Positions 53,363 through 62,176 are shown, numbered from the stretch's first letter. The stretch is 64,000 bases of DNA from Geodermatophilus saharensis (GCF_900188205.1 NZ_FZOH01000011.1:62001-126000); one strand, 5' to 3'. The notes: a model not told the origin generated them from the sequence alone. Program-made: numbers and translations.

Positions 53363-54003
53363 GTCAGCGGGAAGCCGACCAGCGCCGACAACTCCGCCAG
53401 CGCGGCCGCCGGGTCGGTCACCTTGACCGTGTGCATCCCCAGCGCCCGGGCGGGCTTGAGGTTGATGCCGAGGTCGTCGAGGTAGGCGCAGTCGGCGAAG
53501 GCGAGGTCCCGGCCGACCGCCTCGTTGAGCCGCGCCAGCGCCCGCCGGTAGATCTCCGGCTCGGGCTTGCGCACCCCCTCGACCGAGGACTCCACGACCG
53601 CGTCGAACAGGTCCAGCAGCTCGGCCAGCCGCCCGGTGCGCTCCATCGGCGCGACGTTGTTCGACAGCATCCCCAGCGGCAGGCCGGCCGCCCGCAGCCG
53701 ACGGACCGCCTCGACCATCTCCGGGCGGATCTCCCCCGACAGCGCGGCCAGCACCCGGCGGGCGTCCACCCGGTGCCCGGCGGCCAGCGCCTCGGCCTCG
53801 AAGGTGTCGACGAACCCCTCGACGTCGAGCTCGTTGCGCTCGAAGCGGGCCCAGGCGTTGGTGTCGGGGTCGGTGCTGTTGAGCCGGCGGATGAGGCCGT
53901 CGGGCAGCCCGGCCTCGGCCTCGTAGGCGGCGAAGGCCACCATCGGGCTCTCGGTGATGACCCCGCCGAGGTCGAAGACGACGGCGGAGACCTCCGCGCT
54001 CAC
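53359..54003 (-). CDS. HAD family hydrolase
   Basis: A 214-residue HAD-superfamily phosphatase. Motif I is VVFDLGGVIT (only the first Asp is kept, since the usual second DxD Asp is Gly), motif II GMLSNN, the Lys motif RKPEPEIYRRAL and motif IV FADCAYLDDLGINLKPA. It resembles the epoxide-hydrolase-N-terminal-like/YihX group. GTG 54003 overlaps the stop of the TadA-associated gene. Substrate unknown. The loss of the second motif I Asp is common in the group that starts DLGGV. Confidence 0.88.
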   Translation of the reverse strand: MSAEVSAVVFDLGGVITESPMVAFAAYEAEAGLPDGLIRRLNSTDPDTNAWARFERNELDVEGFVDTFEAEALAAGHRVDARRVLAALSGEIRPEMVEAVRRLRAAGLPLGMLSNNVAPMERTGRLAELLDLFDAVVESSVEGVRKPEPEIYRRALARLNEAVGRDLAFADCAYLDDLGINLKPARALGMHTVKVTDPAAALAELSALVGFPLT

Positions 54004-54488
54004 CGCGGCACCGCCGCGGCCAGCTCGTCGGCGAAGCCCAGCCGGGCGGCGATGGCCGCGACCTTCTCGTCGGCCCACAGGTCGTCGGCGGTCACGATCG
54101 GCCGCAGCTGCGCGGCGGGCAGACCGTCGTCGGCGAAGACGTCGAGGTCACCGCCGGGCCGGCCGGTCTCGTCGGGGTCGGTGGCGCCGGGGTCGTCCAC
54201 GGCGATCCCGTACCGCTCCACGACCTCCGCGGCCAGCACCCACTCCTGCATCGTGGCGTCGGAGATCAGCGCCCGGACCATCCCGCCCGGGCCGTGCCGC
54301 AGCACGACGAAGTACAGCCGCGAGTCGACGACGACCACGAACGGCACCGGCCAGGCGCCCGGGTCCCCCAGCGCCCGCTCCAGCACCGGCAGCTCGTCGC
54401 CGGCGTCGGCGGCGAGCAGTTCGACCTGCCAGCGGCCGTCCGGGCGGCTGACCCGCACCGCCCAGCTGCCGCCTCCCGTGCCGCTCAC
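54000..54488 (-). CDS. tRNA adenosine deaminase-associated protein
   Basis: A 162-residue protein that matches the actinobacterial family found next to tadA (Rv3753c-like, from memory). It opens SWAVRVSRPDGRWQVELL, has FVVVVDSRLYFVVLRHGPGG and TMQEWVLAAEVVERYG, and ends RLGFADELAAAVPR. Function is not known; its name reflects genomic association. GTG 54488 overlaps the stop of the O-methyltransferase gene by 4 bp. Here an HAD gene is inserted between it and tadA. Confidence 0.85.
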   Translation of the reverse strand: MSGTGGGSWAVRVSRPDGRWQVELLAADAGDELPVLERALGDPGAWPVPFVVVVDSRLYFVVLRHGPGGMVRALISDATMQEWVLAAEVVERYGIAVDDPGATDPDETGRPGGDLDVFADDGLPAAQLRPIVTADDLWADEKVAAIAARLGFADELAAAVPR

Positions 54489-55147
54489 CGGCGCCGCAGG
54501 AGGGTCAGGCCGTCGGCCAGCGGCAGCAGCACGGTCTCCCAGCGCGGGTCGGCGGCCAGTGCCGCGTTGAGCGCCACCACCGCGTGGTCGTCGTCGGACT
54601 CCGGCGCGAGCACCCGGCCACCGCGCAGCGTGTTGTCCAGCAGGACCACCCCGTTCTGCCGCACCCGCGGGTACAGCTCCTCGACGTAGTCGCGGTAGCC
54701 GGTCTTGTCGGCGTCGACGAAGGCCAGGTCCAGGACGGGTTCCTCCGACATCGCGCGCAGGGTGTCCAGCGCGTTGCCCAGCCGCAGGTCGATCCGGTCG
54801 GCAACGCCGGCGCGCTCCCAGTACCGCCGGGCGACCGCCGTCCACTCCTCGCTGCGGTCGAGGCAGACCAGCGAGCCGTCGGCGGGCAGGCCGCGGGCGA
54901 TGCACAGCGCCGAGAAGCCGGTGAACGTGCCGATCTCCAGCGCCCGCCGCACGCCGAGGGCGCGGGTGAGCAGCTGCATGAGGACGCCCTGCTCGACGGC
55001 GATCTGGAAGGTGGCCGGCGCCTCGCCGCGCTCGGCCATGGCCGCGGTCTCGGCGACCAGGTCGGCGGCCACCTCGTCGAGCGGCTCGGAGCTCGCCCGG
55101 ACGTGGTCGGCCAGCTCCGGGGTGAGGAGGAACGACCGCGGCGTCAT
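54485..55147 (-). CDS. class I SAM-dependent O-methyltransferase
   Basis: A 220-residue enzyme of the catechol/caffeoyl-CoA O-methyltransferase type. SAM motif I is ALEIGTFTGFSALCIARGL; metal-binding Asp residues are in DLAFVDADKTGYRDYVE and LLDNTLRGG. ATG 55147 is chosen; upstream extension would overlap the divergent thioesterase gene. It is first in an operon with the TadA partner, HAD and tadA genes. Substrate unknown. Confidence 0.92.
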   Translation of the reverse strand: MTPRSFLLTPELADHVRASSEPLDEVAADLVAETAAMAERGEAPATFQIAVEQGVLMQLLTRALGVRRALEIGTFTGFSALCIARGLPADGSLVCLDRSEEWTAVARRYWERAGVADRIDLRLGNALDTLRAMSEEPVLDLAFVDADKTGYRDYVEELYPRVRQNGVVLLDNTLRGGRVLAPESDDDHAVVALNAALAADPRWETVLLPLADGLTLLRRR

Positions 55148-55178
55148 GCCGGGGGCCGGGGGCGGGGTGAGGACGGCA

Positions 55179-55184
55179 TAGCCT
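55179..55184 (+). promoter_or_regulatory. candidate -10 box of thioesterase-tyrA
   Basis: TAGCCT, then 6 nt, then ATG 55191. The 43-bp gap to the divergent methyltransferase gene holds both promoters. Confidence 0.45.
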
Positions 55185-55190
55185 CCGATC

Positions 55191-55634
55191 ATGGCCGATC
55201 CCGCACCGGACGACGGCGCCCAGGTCGATCCCGCGCTGGCCGCCCGGCTCGCCGCCGACCCGCTCGCGGACCTGCTGGGCATCGTCCTCGAGGAGGTCCG
55301 CCCCGGGTACGCCCGCGCGGGCATGACCGTGGGCCCGCGGCTGCTCAACACCGTGGGCACCGCGCACGGCGGGGCGACGATGGCGCTGCTCGACGTCGTC
55401 CACGCCGCGGTGAGCAACAGCCACGGCGTGGTGGCGGTCGCGCAGGACGTGCACACCGAGTTCCTCGCCCCCGGCCGGCCCGGTGAGCGGCTGGTCGCCG
55501 AGGGCACCGAGCTGCACCGCAGCCGGCGCACCGCCGTCTACCGGATCGACGCCCGCGGGGAGGACGGCCGGCTGGTCGCGACCGCGCTGGCCCGGGTCTT
55601 CCGCACCGAGCGCAGCTGGGCGACGGCGGAGTGA
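55191..55634 (+). CDS. PaaI-family hotdog thioesterase
   Basis: A 147-residue hotdog-fold protein. GTAHGGATMALLDVVHA is the active-site helix region with the typical HGG, and VVAVAQDVHTEFLAPGRPGE is the following strand pair. It likely hydrolyses an acyl- or aryl-CoA thioester. GTGA overlap with tyrA places both in one operon, but a functional link is not obvious. Confidence 0.9.
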   Translation: MADPAPDDGAQVDPALAARLAADPLADLLGIVLEEVRPGYARAGMTVGPRLLNTVGTAHGGATMALLDVVHAAVSNSHGVVAVAQDVHTEFLAPGRPGERLVAEGTELHRSRRTAVYRIDARGEDGRLVATALARVFRTERSWATAE

Positions 55635-56542
55635 GCCTGCCGGTCCCCACCATGGCCCGCCCGCCGGTCGGCGTCGTCGGCCTCGGCCAGCTCGGCGGGT
55701 CGCTGGCCGCCGCGCTGGTGGCGGCCGGTCGCGAGGTCCGCGGGTGGGACGTCGACCCCGCCGCCCGGGAGGCCGCGGCGGCGCGGGGCGTGCGGGTGAC
55801 CCGGGAGCTGGCCGGCGTCGTCGTCCTGGCCGTCCCGCTGCCGGACACCGCCGCCGCGCTCGACGGTATCGACGTCGACCCGGCCGCCACCGTCACCGAC
55901 GTCGGCTCGGTCAAGGAGCCGGTGCTGGCCACGGTGGGCGCCGCGCTGGGCGGGCGGTTCGTCGGCGGGCACCCGATGGCCGGGACCGAGCGCTCCGGGC
56001 ACGCGGCCACCGACCCGGCACTGTTCCGCGGCGCCCGCTGGGCGCTGTGCCTGGAGCCGGGCACCGAGCTGCCGCGCTGGCTGCGCGCCGCGGAGGTGGT
56101 CCTCGACGCCGGCGCGGAGGTGGTGCCGGTGACCGCCGCCGAGCACGACGCCGCCGTCGCGGCGGTCAGCCACGTCCCGCACCTGCTCGCCGCCGCCCTG
56201 GCCGCGGCCGCCGGCGAGGCCGGCCCGCTGGCCCTGGCGCTGGCCGCCGGCAGCTTCCGCGACGGCACCCGGGTGGCCGGCAGCGACCCGGCGTTCGTGA
56301 CGGCGATGGTCGAGGGCAACGCCGGCCCGACGGCGGCCGCCCTGGACCGGGTGCTGGCCCAGCTGCGGCGGCCGTGGCCGGAGCTGGTGGCCGCCGGGCA
56401 CGGGGTGCGCACCGCGGACCCCGGCCGGCGCACCGTCCGGGTCCCGCTGGACCGGGTGGCGTTGCTGGCGCTGGGCCGGGCCGGCGGGGCGGTGACCCGG
56501 CGGCTGGCCGCCTTCGTCGAGGGCTGGGTGCCGCAGCCCTGA
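55631..56542 (+). CDS. tyrA: prephenate dehydrogenase
   Basis: A 303-residue NAD(P)-dependent enzyme making 4-hydroxyphenylpyruvate for tyrosine (or arogenate dehydrogenase). The Rossmann motif is GVVGLGQLGGSLA; VTDVGSVKEP and GHPMAGTERSG are diagnostic of TyrA; the catalytic-site His is in the latter. The dimerisation region contains VSHVPHLLAAAL. No C-terminal ACT domain is present. GTG 55631 overlaps the thioesterase stop. Close to tadA, as in mycobacteria (Rv3752c-Rv3754, from memory). Confidence 0.93.
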   Translation: MSLPVPTMARPPVGVVGLGQLGGSLAAALVAAGREVRGWDVDPAAREAAAARGVRVTRELAGVVVLAVPLPDTAAALDGIDVDPAATVTDVGSVKEPVLATVGAALGGRFVGGHPMAGTERSGHAATDPALFRGARWALCLEPGTELPRWLRAAEVVLDAGAEVVPVTAAEHDAAVAAVSHVPHLLAAALAAAAGEAGPLALALAAGSFRDGTRVAGSDPAFVTAMVEGNAGPTAAALDRVLAQLRRPWPELVAAGHGVRTADPGRRTVRVPLDRVALLALGRAGGAVTRRLAAFVEGWVPQP

Positions 56543-56579
56543 GCGGTTGCGCGGCGGGGGTGCAGGGCAAGGTGCGGGC

Positions 56580-56813
56580 ATGGACGACGACGAGATCCGC
56601 CACCGCATCGACGCGCTCGCCGACGAGGAGCGCCTGCTGAGGGAGAGCGGGGAGCACACCGCCGAGCAGCGGGCCCGGCTCCGGCAGGTCGAGGAGGAGC
56701 GCGACCAGCTCTGGGACCTGCGCCGGCAGCGGGACGCCAAGCGGCAGTACGACGAGGACCCCGACTCCGCGGAGGTCCGCCCGAGGTCCGAGGTCGAGGG
56801 CTACCTCCAGTAA
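56580..56813 (+). CDS. DUF2630 family protein
   Basis: A 77-residue, charged, helical protein: DDDEIRHRIDALADEERLLR, then RLRQVEEERDQLWDLRRQRD (coiled coil) and YDEDPDSAEVRPRSEVEGYLQ. This matches the small actinobacterial DUF2630 family of unknown function. ATG 56580; the ORF could start at 56547 but the family begins here. Confidence 0.85.
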   Translation: MDDDEIRHRIDALADEERLLRESGEHTAEQRARLRQVEEERDQLWDLRRQRDAKRQYDEDPDSAEVRPRSEVEGYLQ

Positions 56814-56839
56814 CGGGAGCCCGGCGACGCGGCTGCACC

Positions 56840-56902
56840 CCGGGCGGCCCCCTGCAGGGGCCCGCCGCGAGCGTGCGAGCGGTGGGGGCAGGGGGTCCGT
56901 CG
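56840..56902 (-). terminator. stop-abutting palindromic element, copy E
   Basis: CCCCCTGC (56848-56855) pairs with GCAGGGGG (56888-56895). It includes the CCGCGAGCG-TGCGAGCGG core of the family and ends 2-5 bp from the PucR-like gene stop at 56903. Between convergent genes. Confidence 0.7.
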
Positions 56903-58141
56903 TCAGGCCGAGTCGCAGACCGGCCGGCGGTTGCCGGCGTCGTGGTGGCCGGTGTCCAGCAGCGCCAGCTGCCAGAGCAGCCGCGCCCGCGGGTCGGCGA
57001 GCTTGCGGCCGGTCACCGACTCGATGCGCCGCAGCCGGTGCATGACCGTGTTGCGGTGGCAGTACAGGAGGTCGGCGGCGCGGGTGGGCGAGCCGTCGGC
57101 GTCGAGCAGGGCCGAGAGCGTCTCCAACAGCACCTCGCGCTCGTCCTCGGGCAGCTCCAGCAGCCGGCCGAGGGTGAGCCCGACGAGCCGCTCGGCGATC
57201 TCCGGCGAGTCGGACAGCAGCGCCTCGGGCAGCCGGTCGTCGACCGTGACCACCCGTGCGGTGCCGGCGCGCAGCGTGCGCGCGGCGGTCTCGGCCAGCC
57301 GGTAGGCCCCGGCCACGGCCGCGGCGCCCTCCACGACGGCCGACACCCCGACCGGCCCGGTGGCCAGCAGCCCCAGCCGGCCCAGCAGCTCCGGCAGCCG
57401 GCGGGTGCCCAGGGCCACCACGCCCACGAGCGCCTGCGACCGGGCGCCCCAGGCCGAGCGGATGCCGCGCTTGAGCAGGGCCGCCCCGGGGTCGGCCGGC
57501 AGGCCGGGCACGCCCTCCCCGGCCGGGGCGACGACGACGGCCAGCGGGCCGGTCAGCGGGACGGCGAGCTGCTCCGACGCCGTCCGGACGAACGCGGGGT
57601 CGCCGCCGCGGCCGTCGAGCAGCCCGTCGACCAGCCGCTGCCGCCCGGCGGCGTCGAGACCGGTGCGGCGGCGCTCCTCGGTGCGGTACGCCGTGGCGAC
57701 GGCGGTGCACTCGCGGTCGTTGGTGCGCCACAGCGACCCGGCCACCTCCAGCAGCAGGCCGTCGTCGTGGCCGGCGACCTGCCGGGAGGCCGCGACCAGC
57801 GACTCCCAGAGCACCTGGCCGCCGAGCCGGTAGCCGCGCAGCACCGCCTCGAGCGGGATGTCCTGGGTGGCGCGCAGGCGGCCGACCTCGGCGGCGGCGG
57901 CCGCACCGGCCTGGCGCTCGGGGACCGACCCCTCCGACAGCAGCCCGCGGACGCCGACGGCCAGGTTGGCCTTGAGGGAGGCGCGCATCGCGACCGGGTC
58001 GGTGCGCAGCGCGTCGCGGTAGGCGGGCTCGGTGCGCAGCAGGATGTCGACCATCCGGTCGGTCATGCCGTCGAGCTCGCCGAGCAGCACCGGCACGAGC
58101 TCGGCGAGCCGGTCGGCCACCGCACGCCGCGTCTCCTGCAC
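56903..58141 (-). CDS. PucR/CdaR-family transcriptional regulator
   Basis: A 412-residue regulator. The N-terminal ~130 residues form a helical domain (RsbRD-N-like: LVPVLLGELDGMTDRMVDIL), followed by a GGDEF-like/CdaR middle region and a C-terminal PucR HTH (LYCHRNTVMHRLRRIESVTG, residues ~375-395). GTG 58141 is preferred since GGAGG lies 7 nt upstream; the ORF extends to 58174. It is divergent from the branched-chain amino-acid transporter operon and is likely to control it (inference from position). Confidence 0.85.
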   Translation of the reverse strand: MQETRRAVADRLAELVPVLLGELDGMTDRMVDILLRTEPAYRDALRTDPVAMRASLKANLAVGVRGLLSEGSVPERQAGAAAAAEVGRLRATQDIPLEAVLRGYRLGGQVLWESLVAASRQVAGHDDGLLLEVAGSLWRTNDRECTAVATAYRTEERRRTGLDAAGRQRLVDGLLDGRGGDPAFVRTASEQLAVPLTGPLAVVVAPAGEGVPGLPADPGAALLKRGIRSAWGARSQALVGVVALGTRRLPELLGRLGLLATGPVGVSAVVEGAAAVAGAYRLAETAARTLRAGTARVVTVDDRLPEALLSDSPEIAERLVGLTLGRLLELPEDEREVLLETLSALLDADGSPTRAADLLYCHRNTVMHRLRRIESVTGRKLADPRARLLWQLALLDTGHHDAGNRRPVCDSA

Positions 58142-58189
58142 GTGACCACCTCCGCTCGGCACCGCGGACAGCACAACACGGGCCGGTCA

Positions 58190-58214
58190 TCACTGTGCGG
58201 TCAGCCCATTGTGA
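58190..58214. promoter_or_regulatory. candidate operator between PucR-like gene and liv operon
   Basis: TCACTGTG (58190-58197) and CATTGTGA (58207-58214) form an imperfect dyad (6 of 8 positions) with a 9-nt spacer in the 180-bp divergent region. It is one of the few AT-containing spots there. Confidence 0.35.
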
Positions 58215-58321
58215 CGGCCCTCACCAGTCGGCAGGCTCATCGGGACGGAGCCGTGACCCAATCGTCGCCCCGCGCGCCGCCGGTCGCGGGAACTCCCCGA
58301 CGCAGAGGAGACGTGGGCCCC

Positions 58322-59191
58322 TTGGCGCAGCCGCCGGACAGCACGAGCAGCAGCACGCCGCACCACGACCGCTCGTCCGGCGCCCGGCTGGAGATGACCG
58401 GGATCAGCGTGTCCTTCGGGGGCGTCGCCGCGCTCTCCGACGTGTCGCTGACCGTCGAGCCCGGCCAGGTGCACGGGCTCATCGGGCCCAACGGCGCGGG
58501 CAAGACCACCCTGTTCAACGTCGCGTGCGGCCTGGTCCGCCCCGACACGGGCCGGATCGTGTGGCGCGGCGACGAGCTGCGCCGGCTGCGGCCCAGCCAG
58601 CTGAGCCGGCTCGGCATCGCCCGCACCCTGCAGGGCGTCGGTCTCTTCCGCGGCCTGACCGTGCTGGAGAACGTCATGGTGGGTGCGCACCGGCACGCCC
58701 GGGCCGGGTTCGTCTCCGCGCTGTTCGCCATCCCGACGTCCGACCGCGACGAGGCGCGGCTGCGCGCGCGGGCCCTCGCGGCCCTCGAGGAGCTCGAGGC
58801 CACCCCCTACGCCGGGCGCTACCCCGACTCGCTGCCCTACCCGGTGCAGAAGCGGGTCGCGCTGGCCCGCGCCCTGGTCAGCGACCCCGACCTGCTGCTG
58901 CTCGACGAACCGGCCAGCGGCCTGTCCGAGGACGAGATGCACGAGCTCGGCGACCTGATCCGCACGCTCTCCGGGCGGATGAGCGTGCTGCTCGTCGAGC
59001 ACCACATGGACCTCGTCATGCGGGTGTGCGACCGGATCACCGTGCTCGACTCCGGCCAGCAGATCGCCGCCGGCACGCCGGCGGAGGTGCAGGCCGACCC
59101 GGCCGTGACCGAGGCCTACCTCGGCGACGAGGTCGACGTCGCGAGCGACGCCGCGGCCCTGACCACGTCCACCGACGGACGGGAGCGCTGA
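58322..59191 (+). CDS. livG: branched-chain amino-acid ABC transporter ATP-binding protein (LivG type)
   Basis: About 289 residues. After a ~25-residue Ser/Pro-rich start comes an ABC domain: GPNGAGKTT Walker A, the LivG-typical ARTLQGVGLFRGLTVLENV, an unusual signature SLPYPVQKRVALARAL (LSGGQ weakly conserved as LPYPVQK), Walker B LLLLDEPASGLSEDE and VEHHMDLVM. The start is uncertain: TTG 58322 is 11 nt after GAGGAG, GTG 58313 only 2 nt after. First gene of the operon. Confidence 0.88.
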   Translation: MAQPPDSTSSSTPHHDRSSGARLEMTGISVSFGGVAALSDVSLTVEPGQVHGLIGPNGAGKTTLFNVACGLVRPDTGRIVWRGDELRRLRPSQLSRLGIARTLQGVGLFRGLTVLENVMVGAHRHARAGFVSALFAIPTSDRDEARLRARALAALEELEATPYAGRYPDSLPYPVQKRVALARALVSDPDLLLLDEPASGLSEDEMHELGDLIRTLSGRMSVLLVEHHMDLVMRVCDRITVLDSGQQIAAGTPAEVQADPAVTEAYLGDEVDVASDAAALTTSTDGRER

Positions 59192-59192
59192 C

Positions 59193-59999
59193 GTGACCCA
59201 GCCGAACGGGGCCTCGCTGTCGAAGGGAGCCACCGCCGCGTCCGCCGCCGGCTCCGCTGCCACCGGTGCCGCCGGCGGGGCCCGCACCGCCGCGCCGGTG
59301 CTGGAGGTCGAGGGGCTGTCGGCGGCCTACGGGCCGGTCCGGGCGCTCGACGGCGTCTCGCTGCAGGCCGAGGCCGGCCGGATCACCGCCGTCCTCGGCG
59401 CCAACGGCGCGGGCAAGACGACGCTGCTGCGCACCATCAGCGGCCTGGTGCGCCCGACCGCCGGCCGCGTCGTCCTCGGCGGCGAGGACGTCACCCGGGC
59501 GCAGGTCGAGGCCATGGTCACCAAGGGCATGTCGCACGTGCCGGAGGGTCGCGGCGTCATCGCCGAGCTGACCGTCGACGAGAACCTCCGCGTGGGGTCG
59601 CTGTTCCGCGGCAAGGTCGGCAAGGACGAGTTCGACCGGGTCTACGACTTCTTCCCCCGCCTGGTGGAGCGGCGGGACAACCCGGCGCACACGCTCTCCG
59701 GCGGTGAGCGGCAGATGCTGGTCATCGGGCGGGCGCTGCTGGCCCAACCCCGCCTGCTGCTCCTCGACGAGCCGTCGCTGGGCCTGGCGCCGCGGATCGT
59801 GGCGCAGATCTTCGCGCTGCTGCGCAACCTCGTCGACTCCGAGGGCCTGTCGGTGCTGCTGGTGGAGCAGAACGCCCGCAGCGCGCTGTCGGTCGCCGAC
59901 GTGGGGGTCGTGCTCAACCTCGGCCGGGTCGTGGTCACCGACGAGGCGCACCGGCTCGCCGGGGACGAGGAACTCCGCCACGCCTACCTCGGCTTCTGA
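59193..59999 (+). CDS. livF: branched-chain amino-acid ABC transporter ATP-binding protein (LivF type)
   Basis: A 268-residue ABC ATPase; Walker A GANGAGKTT, HVPEGRGVIAELTVDENL typical of LivF, signature LSGGERQMLVIGRAL, Walker B LLLLDEPSLGLAP and VEQNARSAL. An Ala/Gly-rich N-terminal extension of ~33 residues precedes the domain. Begins 1 bp after the livG stop. Confidence 0.92.
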   Translation: MTQPNGASLSKGATAASAAGSAATGAAGGARTAAPVLEVEGLSAAYGPVRALDGVSLQAEAGRITAVLGANGAGKTTLLRTISGLVRPTAGRVVLGGEDVTRAQVEAMVTKGMSHVPEGRGVIAELTVDENLRVGSLFRGKVGKDEFDRVYDFFPRLVERRDNPAHTLSGGERQMLVIGRALLAQPRLLLLDEPSLGLAPRIVAQIFALLRNLVDSEGLSVLLVEQNARSALSVADVGVVLNLGRVVVTDEAHRLAGDEELRHAYLGF

Positions 60000-60041
60000 G
60001 CCGGCCGCCCGTCCAGGACACAGCAGGAAGGCGATCCGCTC

Positions 60042-60920
60042 GTGCAGCAGTTCGTGAACGTCACCCTCACCGGGCTGATCTCGGGGTCGGTCTACGCGGC
60101 CTTCGCGCTGGCCCTGGTGCTCATCTGGCGGTCCACCCGCATCGTCAACTTCGCGCAGGGCTCGATGGCCGCGGCGACCAGCTTCATCGCCCTGGCCCTC
60201 ATCCAGGCCGGGCAGTCCTACTGGCTGGCCCTCGTCGTCGCGCTGGCCAGCGGCTTCGTCATCGGCGCGGTCATCGAGCGGGTCGTCATCCGGCCGGTCG
60301 AGGGCGGTCCCGAGCTCAACGCCGTCATCGTGACCCTGGGTCTGTTCGTCGCGATCCAGGCGCTGATCGCGATCGTGTTCGGCTCGTCGTTCGAGTCGTT
60401 CCCGGCGCCGTTCGGGCTGCGCGGGTTCACCGTGGGCGAGACCACCATCGCCCTGACCCCCAACAGCATCTACGTGCTGGTCGCGGTCGTCCTGACGATG
60501 GCCGGCCTCATCGCGCTGTTCCGCTTCACCCGCCTGGGCCTGGCCATGCGCGCCTCGGCGTTCGGGCAGGAGGTGGCCCGGCTGCTCGGTGTCCGCGTCG
60601 GCCGGATGCTGACCCTCGGCTGGGCGCTGGCCGCCGTCGTCGGCTCGCTGTCGGGCCTGCTCATCGCCGGCGGTGGCCTGGTCTACCCGGCCTACATGGA
60701 CGCGCTCATCGTGTTCGGCTTCGTCGCCGCCGTGCTCGGCGGCCTCGACTCCCCGGTGGGCGCCGTCGTCGGCGGCCTGACCATCGGGCTGGCGCTGAGC
60801 TACGTCAGCGCGTACCTGGACCCCGCACTGGTCAACCTGGCCGCCCTCGTGATCCTCATGGTGGTGCTCCTGGTGCGGCCCGGCGGCCTGTTCGCCAGCA
60901 GCACGGCACGGAGGGCGTGA
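60042..60920 (+). CDS. livH: branched-chain amino-acid ABC transporter permease (LivH type)
   Basis: A 292-residue permease with about eight membrane helices. LTGLISGSVYAAFALALVLIW opens the protein, ARLLGVRVGRMLTLGWALAA is the coupling loop, and GGLDSPVGAVVGGLTIGL is the family's late motif. GTG 60042 has AGGAAGG 10 nt upstream. Confidence 0.93.
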   Translation: MQQFVNVTLTGLISGSVYAAFALALVLIWRSTRIVNFAQGSMAAATSFIALALIQAGQSYWLALVVALASGFVIGAVIERVVIRPVEGGPELNAVIVTLGLFVAIQALIAIVFGSSFESFPAPFGLRGFTVGETTIALTPNSIYVLVAVVLTMAGLIALFRFTRLGLAMRASAFGQEVARLLGVRVGRMLTLGWALAAVVGSLSGLLIAGGGLVYPAYMDALIVFGFVAAVLGGLDSPVGAVVGGLTIGLALSYVSAYLDPALVNLAALVILMVVLLVRPGGLFASSTARRA

Positions 60921-62086
60921 GCCAGATGACCCAGCCGCCGGACACCCCCGTCGTCTCGACCGGGGAGATCTCCTCCGAGGCCCCCGTGCAGGCCACCGCC
61001 GCGGCCAACGCGCCCACGGCCTCCGCGGGCGGCGGGCGCTCGTTCCTGCCCGCCAACACGCTGCTGCGCCACCTGCTGGTGCTGGTCGCCTGCGCGGTCG
61101 GCGCGGTGGTCCTGCTGGAGATCACCGACCCGTTCACCAACTCGCAGCTGGCCCAGCTCACCTACTACGCGATCGCCGCCGGCGGGCTCACGGTCCTGAC
61201 CGGCCTCAACGGGCAGATCTCCCTCGGCCACGGCGCGCTCATGGCCGTCGGCGCCTACACCACCGCCCTGATGCTCGACGCCGACGAGCCCCTGCCGCTG
61301 CCGGTCGTCCTCCTCGCCGCGGTGGCCCTCGCCACGGTCGTCGGCGCGCTGGTGGGGGTCGCCGCGGCCCGGCTGCACGGGCCCTACCTGGCCGGGGCGA
61401 CGCTGGCGCTCGCGGTCGGCCTGCCCGGTCTCGCGGTGTACTACGGCGACCTGTTCGGCGGGGAGCAGGGCCTGCGGGTGCGGGCACCGCGGGCGCCGGA
61501 GAGCTTCGAGAGCTTCATCGACCTGGTGTCGGGCAACCCGCCGAGCGCCACCAAGTGGCTGGCCTACGTCGGGACCATCTGCCTGCTCATCACCTTCTTC
61601 CTGCTGGCCAACCTGGTGCGCAGCCGCATCGGCCGCACCTGGCGCGCCGTCCGCGACCAGGAGGTGGCCGCCGAGCTCGCCGGTATCAACCTGGGCGCCT
61701 GGCGGGTGCTGGCCTTCGTCGTGAGCGCCGCCTGCGCCGGCCTCGCCGGCGGGGTGCTGGCCCTGGTCGTCCGACTGGCCGCGCCCAGCGGCTTCACGCT
61801 CGTCCTGTCCCTGGCGCTGCTGACCGCGATCGTCATCGGCGGTCTCGGCAGCCTGGTCGGCGTCCTGCTCGGCTCGGCGCTGCTGGTGTTCCTGCCGCCG
61901 TTCGTCACCGACCTCGGCGCCGACCTCGGGCTCAACAGCACCGAGGCGGCCCAGCTGGCCCCGTTCGTCTACGGGCTGGTGCTCGTCGTGGTGATGATCT
62001 TCGCCCCGGCCGGGGTGGTCGGGACCATCCGCATGCGGTGGCTGACCGCCCGGGCGCGCCGCGCGGCGCGCGGCGCCGGCAGCTGA
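60917..62086 (+). CDS. livM: branched-chain amino-acid ABC transporter permease (LivM type)
   Basis: A 389-residue permease. The N-terminal ~45 residues are polar; then about nine helices, with LNGQISLGHGALMAVGAYT and AWRVLAFVVSAACAGLAGG as LivM hallmarks, and EVAAELAGINLGAW as coupling region. It overlaps livH by 4 bp (GTGA). Confidence 0.93.
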   Translation: MSQMTQPPDTPVVSTGEISSEAPVQATAAANAPTASAGGGRSFLPANTLLRHLLVLVACAVGAVVLLEITDPFTNSQLAQLTYYAIAAGGLTVLTGLNGQISLGHGALMAVGAYTTALMLDADEPLPLPVVLLAAVALATVVGALVGVAAARLHGPYLAGATLALAVGLPGLAVYYGDLFGGEQGLRVRAPRAPESFESFIDLVSGNPPSATKWLAYVGTICLLITFFLLANLVRSRIGRTWRAVRDQEVAAELAGINLGAWRVLAFVVSAACAGLAGGVLALVVRLAAPSGFTLVLSLALLTAIVIGGLGSLVGVLLGSALLVFLPPFVTDLGADLGLNSTEAAQLAPFVYGLVLVVVMIFAPAGVVGTIRMRWLTARARRAARGAGS

Positions 62087-62118
62087 CCGGCGGCCGTCGC
62101 GCCGCGGGGCGACGCCGG
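62087..62118 (+). terminator. hairpin between livM and the binding-protein gene
   Basis: CCGG..CGTCGC (62087-62100) can pair with GCGACG..CCGG (62109-62118), leaving a small bulge. It starts directly after the livM stop. Its strength is modest, so it may be a processing or stabilising stem rather than a full stop. Confidence 0.45.
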
Positions 62119-62176
62119 CCCCCTCCCCCACAGACCCCCGGTCGAAGGCGTCCGGGACACGAAAGAAGGAGAACCG

